Source: Treponema sp.
Lineage (GTDB): Bacteria; Spirochaetota; Spirochaetia; Treponematales; Breznakiellaceae
Length of the DNA: 9,537 bases
Direction: 5' to 3'
Assembly: GCA_031259035.1 (NCBI GenBank)
Contig: JAIRLZ010000142.1
Location: 1 to 9,537, forward strand
Each line of letters begins with the position of its first letter. Position 1 is the stretch's first letter. The position numbers and the translations under genes were made by a program. The notes under the pieces are model-generated. The model was not told the origin of the DNA and did not search any database. It was given only the letters and a program-made list of their open reading frames with translations. This document shows, one piece after another, positions 1 through 7,182 of this stretch.

Positions 1-323
1 TAAACGCGGTTGCGGAGTCTCGCGGGGAAAAACCGCAAGGCGTTTCCATCGTGTCGTGTCCGCGCTGTGGAAGGAATAGTTTTGACACGCACGCTTTTAC
101 CGAAAAGTGGCTGCCGGCGCTGTATTCCTGCAAAAAGCCGGTGACGGTCGCGGTGATGGGCTGTGTGGTGAACGGGCCCGGCGAGGCGAAACACGCGGAC
201 ATCGGCGTTACCGGCGCGGGCGGCAAAACGTTGCTGTTCCGCTACGGAACGATCATCAAAACCATTGACAGCGCGGACGCGGATAAGGAATTCGAAGCGT
301 TGTTAAAAGAGTATAGGGAGTAA
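1..323 (+). CDS. ispG: 4-hydroxy-3-methylbut-2-enyl diphosphate synthase, C-terminal part (partial)
   Basis: This is the 3' end of ispG (gcpE), the [4Fe-4S] enzyme that makes HMBPP from MEcPP in the penultimate step of the MEP isoprenoid pathway. The reading frame (codons from base 3) is open to the left window edge, so the GTG at 51 is internal and not a start. Visible are the cluster motif SCPRCGR (cysteine codons at 57 and 66), the motif GCVVNGPGEA (third cluster cysteine at 162, conserved glutamate at 183) and the glycine-rich tail DIGVTGAGGK. About 52 residues follow the third cysteine, close to the usual length, and the TAA at 321-323 ends the gene normally. All three cluster ligands are present, so the fragment looks functional. 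It converges with pfp. No clear intrinsic terminator follows: the 324-452 gap is GC-rich with only short stems and no T-tract. Confidence 0.95.
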   Translation, partial: NAVAESRGEKPQGVSIVSCPRCGRNSFDTHAFTEKWLPALYSCKKPVTVAVMGCVVNGPGEAKHADIGVTGAGGKTLLFRYGTIIKTIDSADADKEFEALLKEYRE

Positions 324-452
324 TCGCCCTTTGGCGGAGCGCATCGCCGAGCCGGTTGGCAAATCGCCAATTCGCTCGCCGGTGGAATGGGCGGACAGCC
401 GCAAGGCGGGCGTGGACGGCGCCCTTTGGAAGCGCCCCGCCGCCCGCGGACT
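324..452. other. Convergent intergenic gap between ispG and pfp
   Basis: This GC-rich spacer lies between two genes that converge. It holds a weak stem (TTGGC at 356-360 with GCCAA at 366-370, flanked by GAGC/GCTC) and a repeat of CGCCCTTTGG (near 325 and near 420). The T-run at 458-463 lies inside pfp, so neither strand shows a convincing intrinsic terminator. I see no gene here. Confidence 0.5.
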
Positions 453-2108
453 TCAGCTTTTTTCCAAGCGCAACGTCATGGTGGTTTGATTGCACACTTC
501 CGAAGGTCCAAAGTACTGAATGGCGCCCGGATACTGGTAGCAGGTTTTGACCGCCCATGTTTCACGCGCCGCGGCGAAGGTTTTAAACGGTTTGCCGTCA
601 AGTTCGACCAAGGCTTTTTTGATGACCGGTTTCTTGACGCCATGCCGTTGCTCCATGTTCATCATCATGGTTAAGGGAATGCCGCCCGCGATCCAGTCAT
701 GGGCCGGAGCCGTGAGATTTTTGACGCTGGAAATGTAACCGGTCAGCCCGGACGCGATAAGAATGAACGCCGTATAGCCCAGACTGTAGCAATAATCCGC
801 GTCAAAGTTGCTTGGCGCGGCGCATCTGCCCTCATACCCAAAGAAATGCCCGTACGAACTGAATTTACCTTTGTATTTGCCTTCAGCCTTGAGTTGTTCC
901 ACTCGTTTTTCCACCATGCTGATGAGGAGTTTTTCCGTATCAATGCGGGACACCTGCACATTGCCGTGGGGATCGCGGTCAAGCAAAAGCTGTTCCGCAA
1001 TTTCCGTGGGCAGATTCTTGAGCAGCGTATATGAAGGCTCCGAGAGGTACTGATCCAGAAAGTAAAGGCGCTCAATGAAAGAGTCTTTTTTTGCGAATTC
1101 CGTTCCGTATACCGACATGGTGTCGTTCAATTCTTCAATGAGCTTTTTCATCTCCGGAATAAATTCAATCAACCCTTCAGGAATAAGCGCGACGCCGAAG
1201 TTGTCCCCCTGCCCGGCGCGTTTCACCACAGAAGAAACGATGGTTTCCACCACCGCCGCCAGAGACTGTTTCCTGTATTCGACCTCCTCGGAAATGAGGC
1301 AGATGTTGGGATGTGTCTGGAGCGCGGCTTCCAGCGTGATATGGCTTGCCGAGCGTCCCATGAGTTTGATGAAGTGCCAGTATTTTTTCGCGCTGTTGGC
1401 GTCCCGCGCTATGTTGCCGATAAGCTCGCTGTAGGTTTTCACCGCCGTATCAAAGCCGAAACTCGTCTCAATATGTTCGTTTTTGAGGTCTCCGTCAATG
1501 GTTTTTGGACAGCCAATGACCTGAATCTCCGTTCCCCGCTCTATGAAGTACTCGGCTAACAGCGCGGCGTTGGTGTTGGAATCGTCGCCCCCGATGATGA
1601 CGACAGCGTTAAGCCCCAGTTTTTTCGCGGTTTCAAGGCTTGCGGCGAACTGATCCGGCGTTTCGATCTTGGTTCTGCCGGATCCTATGATGTCAAATCC
1701 GCCCGTATTCCGGTATTCATCAATAATAGCGTCGGTAAAGCGCAGGGTTTTATTTTCGATAAGCCCCGAAGGACCGCCTAAAAAGCCGTACATCACGGAG
1801 TCGCGGCAGCCTTTTTTCAGTCCGTCATACAGTCCCGCTATAACGTTATGTCCGCCCGGAGCCTGTCCTCCGGAAAGGATCACGCCGACCGCCAGTTTTT
1901 TGCCAATGTTCTCGTTCTCGCCTTTCTCAATCAGCGCTATGGGTTTTCCGTACGTGCATCTGAAATACAATTTAAGATCGCCCTGATCCGCAGGCGCTTC
2001 GGTCGGCTCTCCTAATGTTACCGTAACATGTTCAAGCTCTTCCGCTAGGATTGCGGGAAGTTTTGGTTTATACGCATAACGCGCTTTTTGCAAAATCGAA
2101 ATTTCCAT
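453..2108 (-). CDS. pfp: Pyrophosphate--fructose 6-phosphate 1-phosphotransferase
   Basis: This cytoplasmic glycolytic enzyme reversibly phosphorylates fructose 6-phosphate with PPi in place of ATP. It has 551 residues, matching the long PPi-PFK clade found in spirochaetes and plants; ATP-PFKs are about 320. Visible motifs are GGQAPGGHN (80-88), GGDDSNTNA (173-181), PKTIDGDL (201-208), MGRSASH (250-256), PEG (310-312) and YGHFFGYEGR (419-428). Asp176 in GGDDS, where ATP enzymes have Gly, together with Lys202 in PKTIDGD marks PPi specificity in this family; Asp205 is the catalytic base position. The start at 2108 is chosen over the upstream in-frame ATG at 2147 because AAGGAG sits just before it and the promoter lies between the two. 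The gene is transcribed divergently from the chemoreceptor and looks monocistronic. PPi use fits a fermentative, energy-limited anaerobe. Confidence 0.96.
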   Translation of the reverse strand: MEISILQKARYAYKPKLPAILAEELEHVTVTLGEPTEAPADQGDLKLYFRCTYGKPIALIEKGENENIGKKLAVGVILSGGQAPGGHNVIAGLYDGLKKGCRDSVMYGFLGGPSGLIENKTLRFTDAIIDEYRNTGGFDIIGSGRTKIETPDQFAASLETAKKLGLNAVVIIGGDDSNTNAALLAEYFIERGTEIQVIGCPKTIDGDLKNEHIETSFGFDTAVKTYSELIGNIARDANSAKKYWHFIKLMGRSASHITLEAALQTHPNICLISEEVEYRKQSLAAVVETIVSSVVKRAGQGDNFGVALIPEGLIEFIPEMKKLIEELNDTMSVYGTEFAKKDSFIERLYFLDQYLSEPSYTLLKNLPTEIAEQLLLDRDPHGNVQVSRIDTEKLLISMVEKRVEQLKAEGKYKGKFSSYGHFFGYEGRCAAPSNFDADYCYSLGYTAFILIASGLTGYISSVKNLTAPAHDWIAGGIPLTMMMNMEQRHGVKKPVIKKALVELDGKPFKTFAAARETWAVKTCYQYPGAIQYFGPSEVCNQTTMTLRLEKS

Positions 2109-2137
2109 GATTGCTCCTTTTAATGTCATCGCGCGCC

Positions 2138-2166
2138 ATAATAGCAAAAAACAGGAGGAGACTCAA
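2138..2166 (-). promoter_or_regulatory. Sigma70-type promoter of pfp
   Basis: On the minus strand, TTGAGT (2166-2161) is followed by a 17-bp spacer and TATTAT (2143-2138). This is 4/6 and 5/6 to consensus with ideal spacing. Transcription would start near 2131, leaving a leader of about 23 nt with the AAGGAG ribosome site before the ATG at 2108. Confidence 0.65.
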
Positions 2167-2227
2167 GGGGACGAGGCGTGTCAGCGGCGTTGCCGCGCCG
2201 CGTCAGGTTAATATAGAAATGATGGGC

Positions 2228-2245
2228 GTACGTGCGGTACGTGCG
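2228..2245. repeat. Tandem 9-bp repeat GTACGTGCG x2
   Basis: Two perfect head-to-tail copies of GTACGTGCG (2228-2236 and 2237-2245) lie in the divergent intergenic region, upstream of both promoters. They could be a regulator site or a simple replication-slippage duplication; the sequence alone does not say which. Confidence 0.6.
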
Positions 2246-2306
2246 TTCAGCGGTATGCGCGCGCAGGCGCCAATGTCCGTTGCAGCCTCACGCTTTCCTT
2301 TCTTCA

Positions 2307-2335
2307 TTGACAAACAGGTGGTTAGATGGTACTAT
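2307..2335 (+). promoter_or_regulatory. Sigma70-type promoter of the chemoreceptor gene
   Basis: A perfect TTGACA (2307-2312), a 17-bp spacer and TACTAT (2330-2335) precede the chemoreceptor start. The -10 is 4/6 but keeps the key T1, A2 and T6. Transcription would start near 2342, giving a leader of about 33 nt. Many motility and chemotaxis genes use sigma28; this looks like a housekeeping promoter. Confidence 0.65.
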
Positions 2336-2346
2336 ATTATAGAAAG

Positions 2347-2366
2347 AAGCATAGGAAGCATAGGAG
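2347..2366 (+). promoter_or_regulatory. Duplicated Shine-Dalgarno segment before the chemoreceptor
   Basis: AAGCATAGG occurs twice in tandem (2347-2355 and 2356-2364). The second copy ends in TAGGAG, whose GGAG (2363-2366) is 8 nt before the ATG at 2375 and decides that start. The first copy gives a weaker, more distant TAGGAAG. Confidence 0.6.
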
Positions 2367-2374
2367 AATTGTTT

Positions 2375-5300
2375 ATGAAACTACGAGTGCGTGTGAGTCT
2401 CATTATTATTGCCATTATGATCACGGCGCTTGCCAGCATATCGGCGGTTTTGTTGAACCGCGCGGGAAAGATGCAGCTTCAGACAACGTTGCGAAGCGCT
2501 GAGAGACTTGCCGGGGAGGAGTCTCGTAATGTAAAAGGCAACTATGACAGTCACATCCAAACGGCGCGGACTTTGGCGCAGTTAATGGGCGGGTATGAGA
2601 ATTTCGAGACAAGCGGCAGGCGGACTATTTTTATCGAAATAATGCGGCAGGTATTTGAATCTAATCCGTATCTGGTGGCGCTTTATTCGGTGTGGGGCGA
2701 CAATGCTCTGGACGGGCAGGACGCCCTGTATGCCGGGGACGCCGATGCCAATAGAGGGAAAGGATTCACCGAAACGGGCAAATTCGTTCCGCTTTTTTCA
2801 CGGGAAAGCGGCGGTACGATACTCCGCATTTGCCGCGATCACAAAGATATATTGGGGTCTTTAACACATGATGAAGTCGTAAGCGCGCCGGAACCCAGAA
2901 CGGTGAAGTCCATTGACACGTACTCGGTCGATTTTATTGTCCCGATTATTACGCCGCAAAACAACATCGTGGGCGCCGTCGGGCTTATCCTTGATCTCGC
3001 GGAGTTTCAATCCACCGTTGACTCGATTGTAAGCCGTAACAACGAAGTCGCGGAAGCCGCGATGTACGCCCATGACGGTACCATAACCGGACATTTGTTT
3101 AAGGCGCGGTTGGGAAGAAATCTTAAAGACGCGGATCAAGCGCTCTATACGAATGATATTGACAAGGCGTTTGCCGCCGTGCAATCCGGACAGGCGTTGC
3201 GGCTGGAGAAGTACTCCGCCGCCTTGAACGAAAACATGCAGATTATTTTTTCTCCATTCAATTTAGGCGATGTGAAAACCCCGTGGTCGATTATGATCGG
3301 CGTGCCTGAAAGCGTGATTTTGTCTGAAGTACGCACTATGACCGTGTTTTCGGTCGTCATAGGGCTGGTTTTTGCCGTTGTAATTAGTTTTGTCATTTTT
3401 GTAATCGTAACAAACATCACGAATCCCATCAAAGAAAGCGAAATCGCGGCGATCACGCTTGCGAAGATGCAATACGACATAACGCTGTCTTCACAGAAAC
3501 GCAAGGACGAAATCGGGGAGTTGCAAAGAGCGCTGTTTACCATTCGTGACAATCTGCAAAAAAAGTTGGACGCAATGAATGTCGAGATTGTATCCCAGCA
3601 TAAAAATATAAGCGCCAATCTCAAGGAAGTGATAAAAAAATCGGCTGATGAACTCACCGTCATTACCGGCAGCATAAATCTGGTGGAAGAGAAGACCGGC
3701 GGCCAAATGGAGTCGGTTAATCAAACCGCAGACGCCGTAGAAGACATTGTACGGCATATCAACTCCCTGGAAAATGCCGTTGAATCGCAGACGCTTAACA
3801 GCGCCAAATCTTCGGAAGCCATAGAAAAAATGGTGGAGGATATCGATTCGGTGCGCTCGATTGTACTCAACGCGCACGAAACCACGGGTAAATTAAGCAG
3901 AACTTCGGGAGAAGGGCGAAAAATATTGAGCGAACTCACTGAGGAGTTGTCCGTTATCGCCGGGCAATCCTCCTTTCTGGAGGAGACGAACGCGACGCTG
4001 GTGAATATTGCGGCTCAAACAAACATACTGGCCATGAATGCGGCGATTGAAGCCGCCCACGCGGGCGAGGCGGGCAGAGGCTTCGCCGTTGTCGCTGGTG
4101 AAATACGCAATCTCGCGGCTTCCTCGAATAGAGAGTCCTCGTCTATTTCAAATGAAATAAAAAAAATGCGCGGCAGCATCGCCAATATTCAAAAAGCTTC
4201 GGTTGAAACCGTGAATACCATGGGCGCCATGTTCACGGAAATTAACGATATGGGCGCGTCTTTTGACGAAGTGACAAAAGCGGTGGAAGCCCAGGCGTCT
4301 AACGGCGCTCAAGTGCTTGACGCTTTAAGTACGCTTCGTGACACTGTCGAGCAGGTGCGCGGAGGTTCTTCGGAAATCCAGAAACGGAGCGGCTTGATTT
4401 TGGAATTTGTTGAAAATCTTAAACGCATATCCAAGGAAGTGGCGGATAATGTCGGCGAAGTACAAAGCGCCAGCCGGAATATATCCGGTTCATTAGAAAT
4501 CGCGCAAAAAATCGCGGACGGACGGTATCTTCATGACGTCGATCGCATAAAGATGATGACCACGCCCGATAAAAAAGATGGCGGAGAACCCTTGCAAAGC
4601 CGCAGAGCGAAACGGTATGACTGCAAGGCGCGTATTAGCATCAAGGGGTTTGAAGGTATTGCGGCGTTAAAAGATATCAATGACAGCGGTTTCTGTATGA
4701 TGAGCAAGACCTATATAACGATAGCGCCGAAAGAAGCGTTGACAATACGGATTACCCCGGAAAGCGTTACCGGCATAGGGGCTTTTGACATAAAAGTGGA
4801 AGTGAGATGGATAAAATGCTCTCCCACTCTTTTTATGGCGGGCTTTCTTATAAAAGAAAAAAGCGGGAGCAAACTCTTTCAACAGTACATCGACTGCCTA
4901 ACGAAAAATCATCCAACCGAAACTGCGGCGCCCGCATCCAAAAAGGTCTTTCAAGGGAGCGGTCCAGCCGAAACCTCAACGCCTCCGCCTAAAACGGTCT
5001 TTCAATGGAGCGACAGCTTGGCGACCGGCAACAAACAGATTGACGCGGAGCATAAACAACTGATAGAGGCAATCAACGGTTTTTTTGGCGCTTGTTCCAC
5101 GAATTCCGGCAGTGATAAAATGCAGAAAACCATAAATTTCTTGCTCGACTACACTGTCAAGCATTTTTATAATGAAGAGCGGCTTCAAATTCAATACAAA
5201 TATCCCGGTTATGAGAACCACAAGAAATTCCACGAAAATTTCAAAAAAAATGTTCGTGATTTGATGGTTGAATTTATAAACAAAGGAGCGTCCGACGAAC

Positions 5301-5404
5301 TGATCAAGCGGGCGAAGCACGATATTGGCGAAGTGATTATCGCCCATATCCAACACGAGGACATGCGCCTTGCGGCGCATATCAGAGGGCGGCAAAGCTC
5401 ATAA
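2375..5404 (+). CDS. Chemoreceptor (MCP) with C-terminal PilZ and bacteriohemerythrin domains
   Basis: This is a 1009-residue inner-membrane receptor. In order it has a transmembrane helix (about 7-27), an extracytoplasmic Cache-like sensor (about 35-300), a second transmembrane helix (about 325-346), HAMP (about 347-400) and an MCP coiled-coil signalling domain whose CheA/CheW-binding tip begins near Glu537 (NILAMNAAIEAAHAGEAGRG, FAVVAGEIRNLA). A PilZ domain follows (about 740-842; R743xxxR747 and DINDSG at 767-772, with Asn769 where the motif usually has Ser). After a Pro/Thr-rich linker comes a hemerythrin domain (about 875-1009) with all seven diiron ligands: H893, H930, E934, H949, H953, H991, D996. 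From family knowledge PilZ binds c-di-GMP and bacteriohemerythrins bind O2, so one receptor may integrate a periplasmic ligand, O2 and c-di-GMP; that integration is inference. No C-terminal CheR-tether pentapeptide is seen. The open frame extends upstream to 2111, but promoter, ribosome site and hydrophobic N-terminus support 2375. Confidence 0.93.
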   Translation: MKLRVRVSLIIIAIMITALASISAVLLNRAGKMQLQTTLRSAERLAGEESRNVKGNYDSHIQTARTLAQLMGGYENFETSGRRTIFIEIMRQVFESNPYLVALYSVWGDNALDGQDALYAGDADANRGKGFTETGKFVPLFSRESGGTILRICRDHKDILGSLTHDEVVSAPEPRTVKSIDTYSVDFIVPIITPQNNIVGAVGLILDLAEFQSTVDSIVSRNNEVAEAAMYAHDGTITGHLFKARLGRNLKDADQALYTNDIDKAFAAVQSGQALRLEKYSAALNENMQIIFSPFNLGDVKTPWSIMIGVPESVILSEVRTMTVFSVVIGLVFAVVISFVIFVIVTNITNPIKESEIAAITLAKMQYDITLSSQKRKDEIGELQRALFTIRDNLQKKLDAMNVEIVSQHKNISANLKEVIKKSADELTVITGSINLVEEKTGGQMESVNQTADAVEDIVRHINSLENAVESQTLNSAKSSEAIEKMVEDIDSVRSIVLNAHETTGKLSRTSGEGRKILSELTEELSVIAGQSSFLEETNATLVNIAAQTNILAMNAAIEAAHAGEAGRGFAVVAGEIRNLAASSNRESSSISNEIKKMRGSIANIQKASVETVNTMGAMFTEINDMGASFDEVTKAVEAQASNGAQVLDALSTLRDTVEQVRGGSSEIQKRSGLILEFVENLKRISKEVADNVGEVQSASRNISGSLEIAQKIADGRYLHDVDRIKMMTTPDKKDGGEPLQSRRAKRYDCKARISIKGFEGIAALKDINDSGFCMMSKTYITIAPKEALTIRITPESVTGIGAFDIKVEVRWIKCSPTLFMAGFLIKEKSGSKLFQQYIDCLTKNHPTETAAPASKKVFQGSGPAETSTPPPKTVFQWSDSLATGNKQIDAEHKQLIEAINGFFGACSTNSGSDKMQKTINFLLDYTVKHFYNEERLQIQYKYPGYENHKKFHENFKKNVRDLMVEFINKGASDELIKRAKHDIGEVIIAHIQHEDMRLAAHIRGRQSS
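4913..5014 (+). repeat. In-frame 51-bp tandem duplication in the PilZ-hemerythrin linker
   Basis: Two adjacent 51-nt units (4913-4963 and 4964-5014) encode PTETAAPASKKVFQGSG and PAETSTPPPKTVFQWSD. They share the GGTCTTTCAA...GGAGCG core and align without gaps. The second unit contains the FQWSD start of the hemerythrin fold, so the first is an extra diverged copy of that edge in the flexible linker. Confidence 0.8.
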
Positions 5405-5440
5405 ACTGGGCGGACATAAGGGAACCTCTAAAACCGCGTG

Positions 5441-5475
5441 ACGTGTTTAACAACCAACCGGGTTGTTAAACACGT
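5441..5475. terminator. Perfect 15-bp inverted repeat between convergent genes
   Basis: ACGTGTTTAACAACC (5441-5455) is the exact reverse complement of 5461-5475, with the 5-nt loop AACCG. It sits 36 bp after the chemoreceptor stop and 62 bp beyond the ilvC stop, so a bidirectional terminator is the simplest reading. No good T-tract follows on either strand (only TTTT on the minus side, 7 nt beyond), so intrinsic termination is not certain. A protein-binding site is possible. Confidence 0.55.
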
Positions 5476-5537
5476 CCAACCAGTTCATTATCGCGCGCTT
5501 CCTAAGCGTTGGGATAGCCGGCGTCCAGCCGGGCGGT

Positions 5538-6542
5538 TCATTTTTCGCTTGGCGCGTGAAGCCAGCCCATCATTGAGCGCAGCTCCTTGCCGACCTTTTC
5601 TATCGGATGCGCCGCTTCAAGCGCGCGCATCCGGTTGAAGAAGGGGCGTCCCACCTGGTTTTCAAGTATCCATTCGCGGGCGAATGCGCCGGTCTGTATG
5701 TCTTTCAACACGCGGCGCATGGTGTTCTTGGTTTCTTCGGTGATGATCTTCGGCCCCGTGATGTAGTCCCCGTATTCAGCCGTGTCGGAAATTGAATAAC
5801 GCATGAAGCCCAAGCCTCCCCGGTTCACCAGATCGATGATGAGCTTCATCTCATGCATAACCTCAAAGTAGGCGCTTTCCGGCTGGTACCCCGCTTCGAC
5901 AAGCGTTTCGTACCCGCATTTCATAAGCGCGGAAACGCCGCCGCACAGCACCGCTTGCTCGCCGAACAAATCGGTCTCGGTTTCTTCCTTGAAGGTCGTC
6001 GCAAGCACGCCCGCCCGCGCCCCGCCAATCGCCGCGGCATACGCAAGCGCGAGCCGTTCCGCCCCGCCGGTCGCGTCCTGATGCACCGCGATGAGCATAG
6101 GTACGCCCGCGCCCGCTTGGTACTGCTCCCGCACCGTATGACCCGGCCCCTTGGGCGCTATCATCACCACATTGACATCCGCGGGCGGAATGATCTGCCC
6201 AAAATGAATGTTAAAGCCGTGGGCGAACGCAAGCGTTTTGCCGGGTTTCAGCGCGGGCTTTATGGATTCTTGGTACAATTTCGCCTGCTTCTCATCGTTG
6301 ATGAGGATCATGATAAAATCCGCCGCTTCCGCCGCTTCCCGCGCAGCCTTCACCTCAAACCCGGCTTCTTCCGCCTTTTTCCATGACTTCGAGCCTTCGT
6401 ACAGCCCGACAATCACCTTCAGGCCGGACTCCTTCGCGTTGAGCGCGTGGGCGTGTCCCTGGGAGCCGTATCCAATGACCGCGATGGTTTTGCCCTTCAA
6501 AGCGCCTAAATCGCAGTCTTTCTCGTAATACATAACCGCCAT
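5538..6542 (-). CDS. ilvC: Ketol-acid reductoisomerase (NADP+), class I
   Basis: This enzyme converts acetolactate or acetohydroxybutyrate into the dihydroxy acids of valine, isoleucine and leucine synthesis, with Mg2+ and NADPH, in the cytoplasm. It has 334 residues, normal for class I. The Rossmann motif GYGSQGHAHALN (24-35) is followed by the cofactor-specificity loop GLYEGSKSW (46-54), where Tyr stands at the common Arg position and the two Ser are kept. His108 (FAHGFNIHFG), metal ligands Asp191 and Glu195 (ETDLFGEQ), Glu227 and Glu231, and Ser252 are all present. The ATG at 6542 follows AGGAGG by only 4 nt; the alternative ATG three codons later would be 13 nt away and would lose conserved N-terminal residues. 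The gene begins 8 bp after ilvN ends, and the ilvN TAG is part of the ilvC ribosome site, so the two are translationally linked. Confidence 0.97.
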   Translation of the reverse strand: MAVMYYEKDCDLGALKGKTIAVIGYGSQGHAHALNAKESGLKVIVGLYEGSKSWKKAEEAGFEVKAAREAAEAADFIMILINDEKQAKLYQESIKPALKPGKTLAFAHGFNIHFGQIIPPADVNVVMIAPKGPGHTVREQYQAGAGVPMLIAVHQDATGGAERLALAYAAAIGGARAGVLATTFKEETETDLFGEQAVLCGGVSALMKCGYETLVEAGYQPESAYFEVMHEMKLIIDLVNRGGLGFMRYSISDTAEYGDYITGPKIITEETKNTMRRVLKDIQTGAFAREWILENQVGRPFFNRMRALEAAHPIEKVGKELRSMMGWLHAPSEK

Positions 6543-6550
6543 ATTTCCTC

Positions 6551-7057
6551 CTATTGAGCAAGTTGAGTGAGCGTTCTTGAGCCGCGTTCCAGAGCCGTAA
6601 GCCCGGTGCGGGCGAGTTCCAAAATGCCGTAGGGACGCAGCAAGAGCAACAGCCCTTCGAGTTTTTCAACGTCGCCGGTGGCTTCTATTGTAATAGTCGC
6701 CGGCGAAACGTCAATAATGCGGGCGCGGAAAATGTCCGCGACCTGTATGACATTGGGACGGATTTTTTCATCCGCCCCGACCTTGACCAGCATGATTCCC
6801 CGCCGTATGCACGCGCTTTTGTCAAGCTCCCGCACCGCTATGACGTCAACCAGCTTGCCAAGTTGTTTGACAACCTGCTCAATCTCCGCGTCGTCCCCCT
6901 GCGCCGCAATGGTCAGCCGTGAAATCGCCGAGTCTTCGGTTTCTCCAACGGTCAGACTGTCAATGTTAAACCCCCGCCTGCTGAAAAGACCAGCCACCCT
7001 GCTGAGCGTTCCGGCGCGGTTCTCAACCAAAGCGGACACTATATGTTGCTTGCTCAT
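6551..7057 (-). CDS. ilvN: Acetolactate synthase small (regulatory) subunit
   Basis: This is the regulatory subunit (also called ilvH) of acetohydroxyacid synthase, which activates the catalytic subunit and confers feedback inhibition by valine. It has 168 residues, as usual: an N-terminal ACT domain (3-76) and the C-terminal small-subunit domain (about 85-165). Asn13, Gly16 and Asn31 (ENRAG and GFNIDSLTVG) correspond to E. coli IlvH Asn11, Gly14 and Asn29, which contact valine, so valine sensitivity is predicted. The catalytic partner ilvB is not adjacent: upstream on this strand is a terminator and then a lipoprotein gene. The ATG at 7057 has no Shine-Dalgarno sequence, and the -10 box ends 6 nt before it, so the mRNA is probably leaderless. 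The upstream TTG at 7093 lies in the -35 region and would extend the protein beyond family length. Confidence 0.95.
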   Translation of the reverse strand: MSKQHIVSALVENRAGTLSRVAGLFSRRGFNIDSLTVGETEDSAISRLTIAAQGDDAEIEQVVKQLGKLVDVIAVRELDKSACIRRGIMLVKVGADEKIRPNVIQVADIFRARIIDVSPATITIEATGDVEKLEGLLLLLRPYGILELARTGLTALERGSRTLTQLAQ

Positions 7058-7063
7058 AGAAGC

Positions 7064-7093
7064 ATTATAGTGAAAAACGGCGCGGAAAGGCAA
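7064..7093 (-). promoter_or_regulatory. Promoter of ilvN-ilvC, positioned for a leaderless mRNA
   Basis: On the minus strand, TTGCCT (7093-7088), an 18-bp spacer and a perfect TATAAT (7069-7064) lie immediately before ilvN. Seven bases past the -10 is 7057, the A of the ilvN ATG. The upstream terminator at 7108-7152 supports an independent promoter here. Confidence 0.65.
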
Positions 7094-7107
7094 GGGGGAA
7101 GGTATGG

Positions 7108-7152
7108 ATAAAAAAAGCCCGCTCCATGTGGAGCCTCCACATGGAGCGGGCT
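7108..7152 (-). terminator. Intrinsic terminator of the lipoprotein gene
   Basis: A perfect 17-bp stem (7116-7132 with 7136-7152, loop GCC) is GC-rich and is followed on the minus strand by a T-tract (7116-7110, one further base pair on to AT). It lies 30 bp after the lipoprotein stop codon, and transcription from the left strand would not use it as well. This is the best terminator in the window. Confidence 0.9.
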
Positions 7153-7182
7153 GGCTGTAGGAAGATAAGCCGTCAGGCTATG

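Noticed and set aside
456..470. T-run as a terminator for ispG
   Set aside because: It lies within pfp codons (GAAAAAAGC on the other strand) and no stem directly precedes it.
2109..2147. Upstream in-frame ATG for pfp at 2147
   Set aside because: It overlaps the -10 region and lacks a ribosome site; the ATG at 2108 has AAGGAG and starts like the family.
2111..2374. 88-codon N-terminal extension of the chemoreceptor frame
   Set aside because: It contains the promoter and the ribosome site, has no family-like sequence, and the signal-anchor begins right after the ATG at 2375.
5853..6386. 177-residue plus-strand frame opposite ilvC
   Set aside because: It is antisense to a clearly conserved gene with all catalytic residues, so it is a shadow frame.
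7058..7093. TTG start giving a 180-residue IlvN
   Set aside because: The TTG is within the -35 element, there is no ribosome site, and the ACT domain normally begins a few residues after the start.
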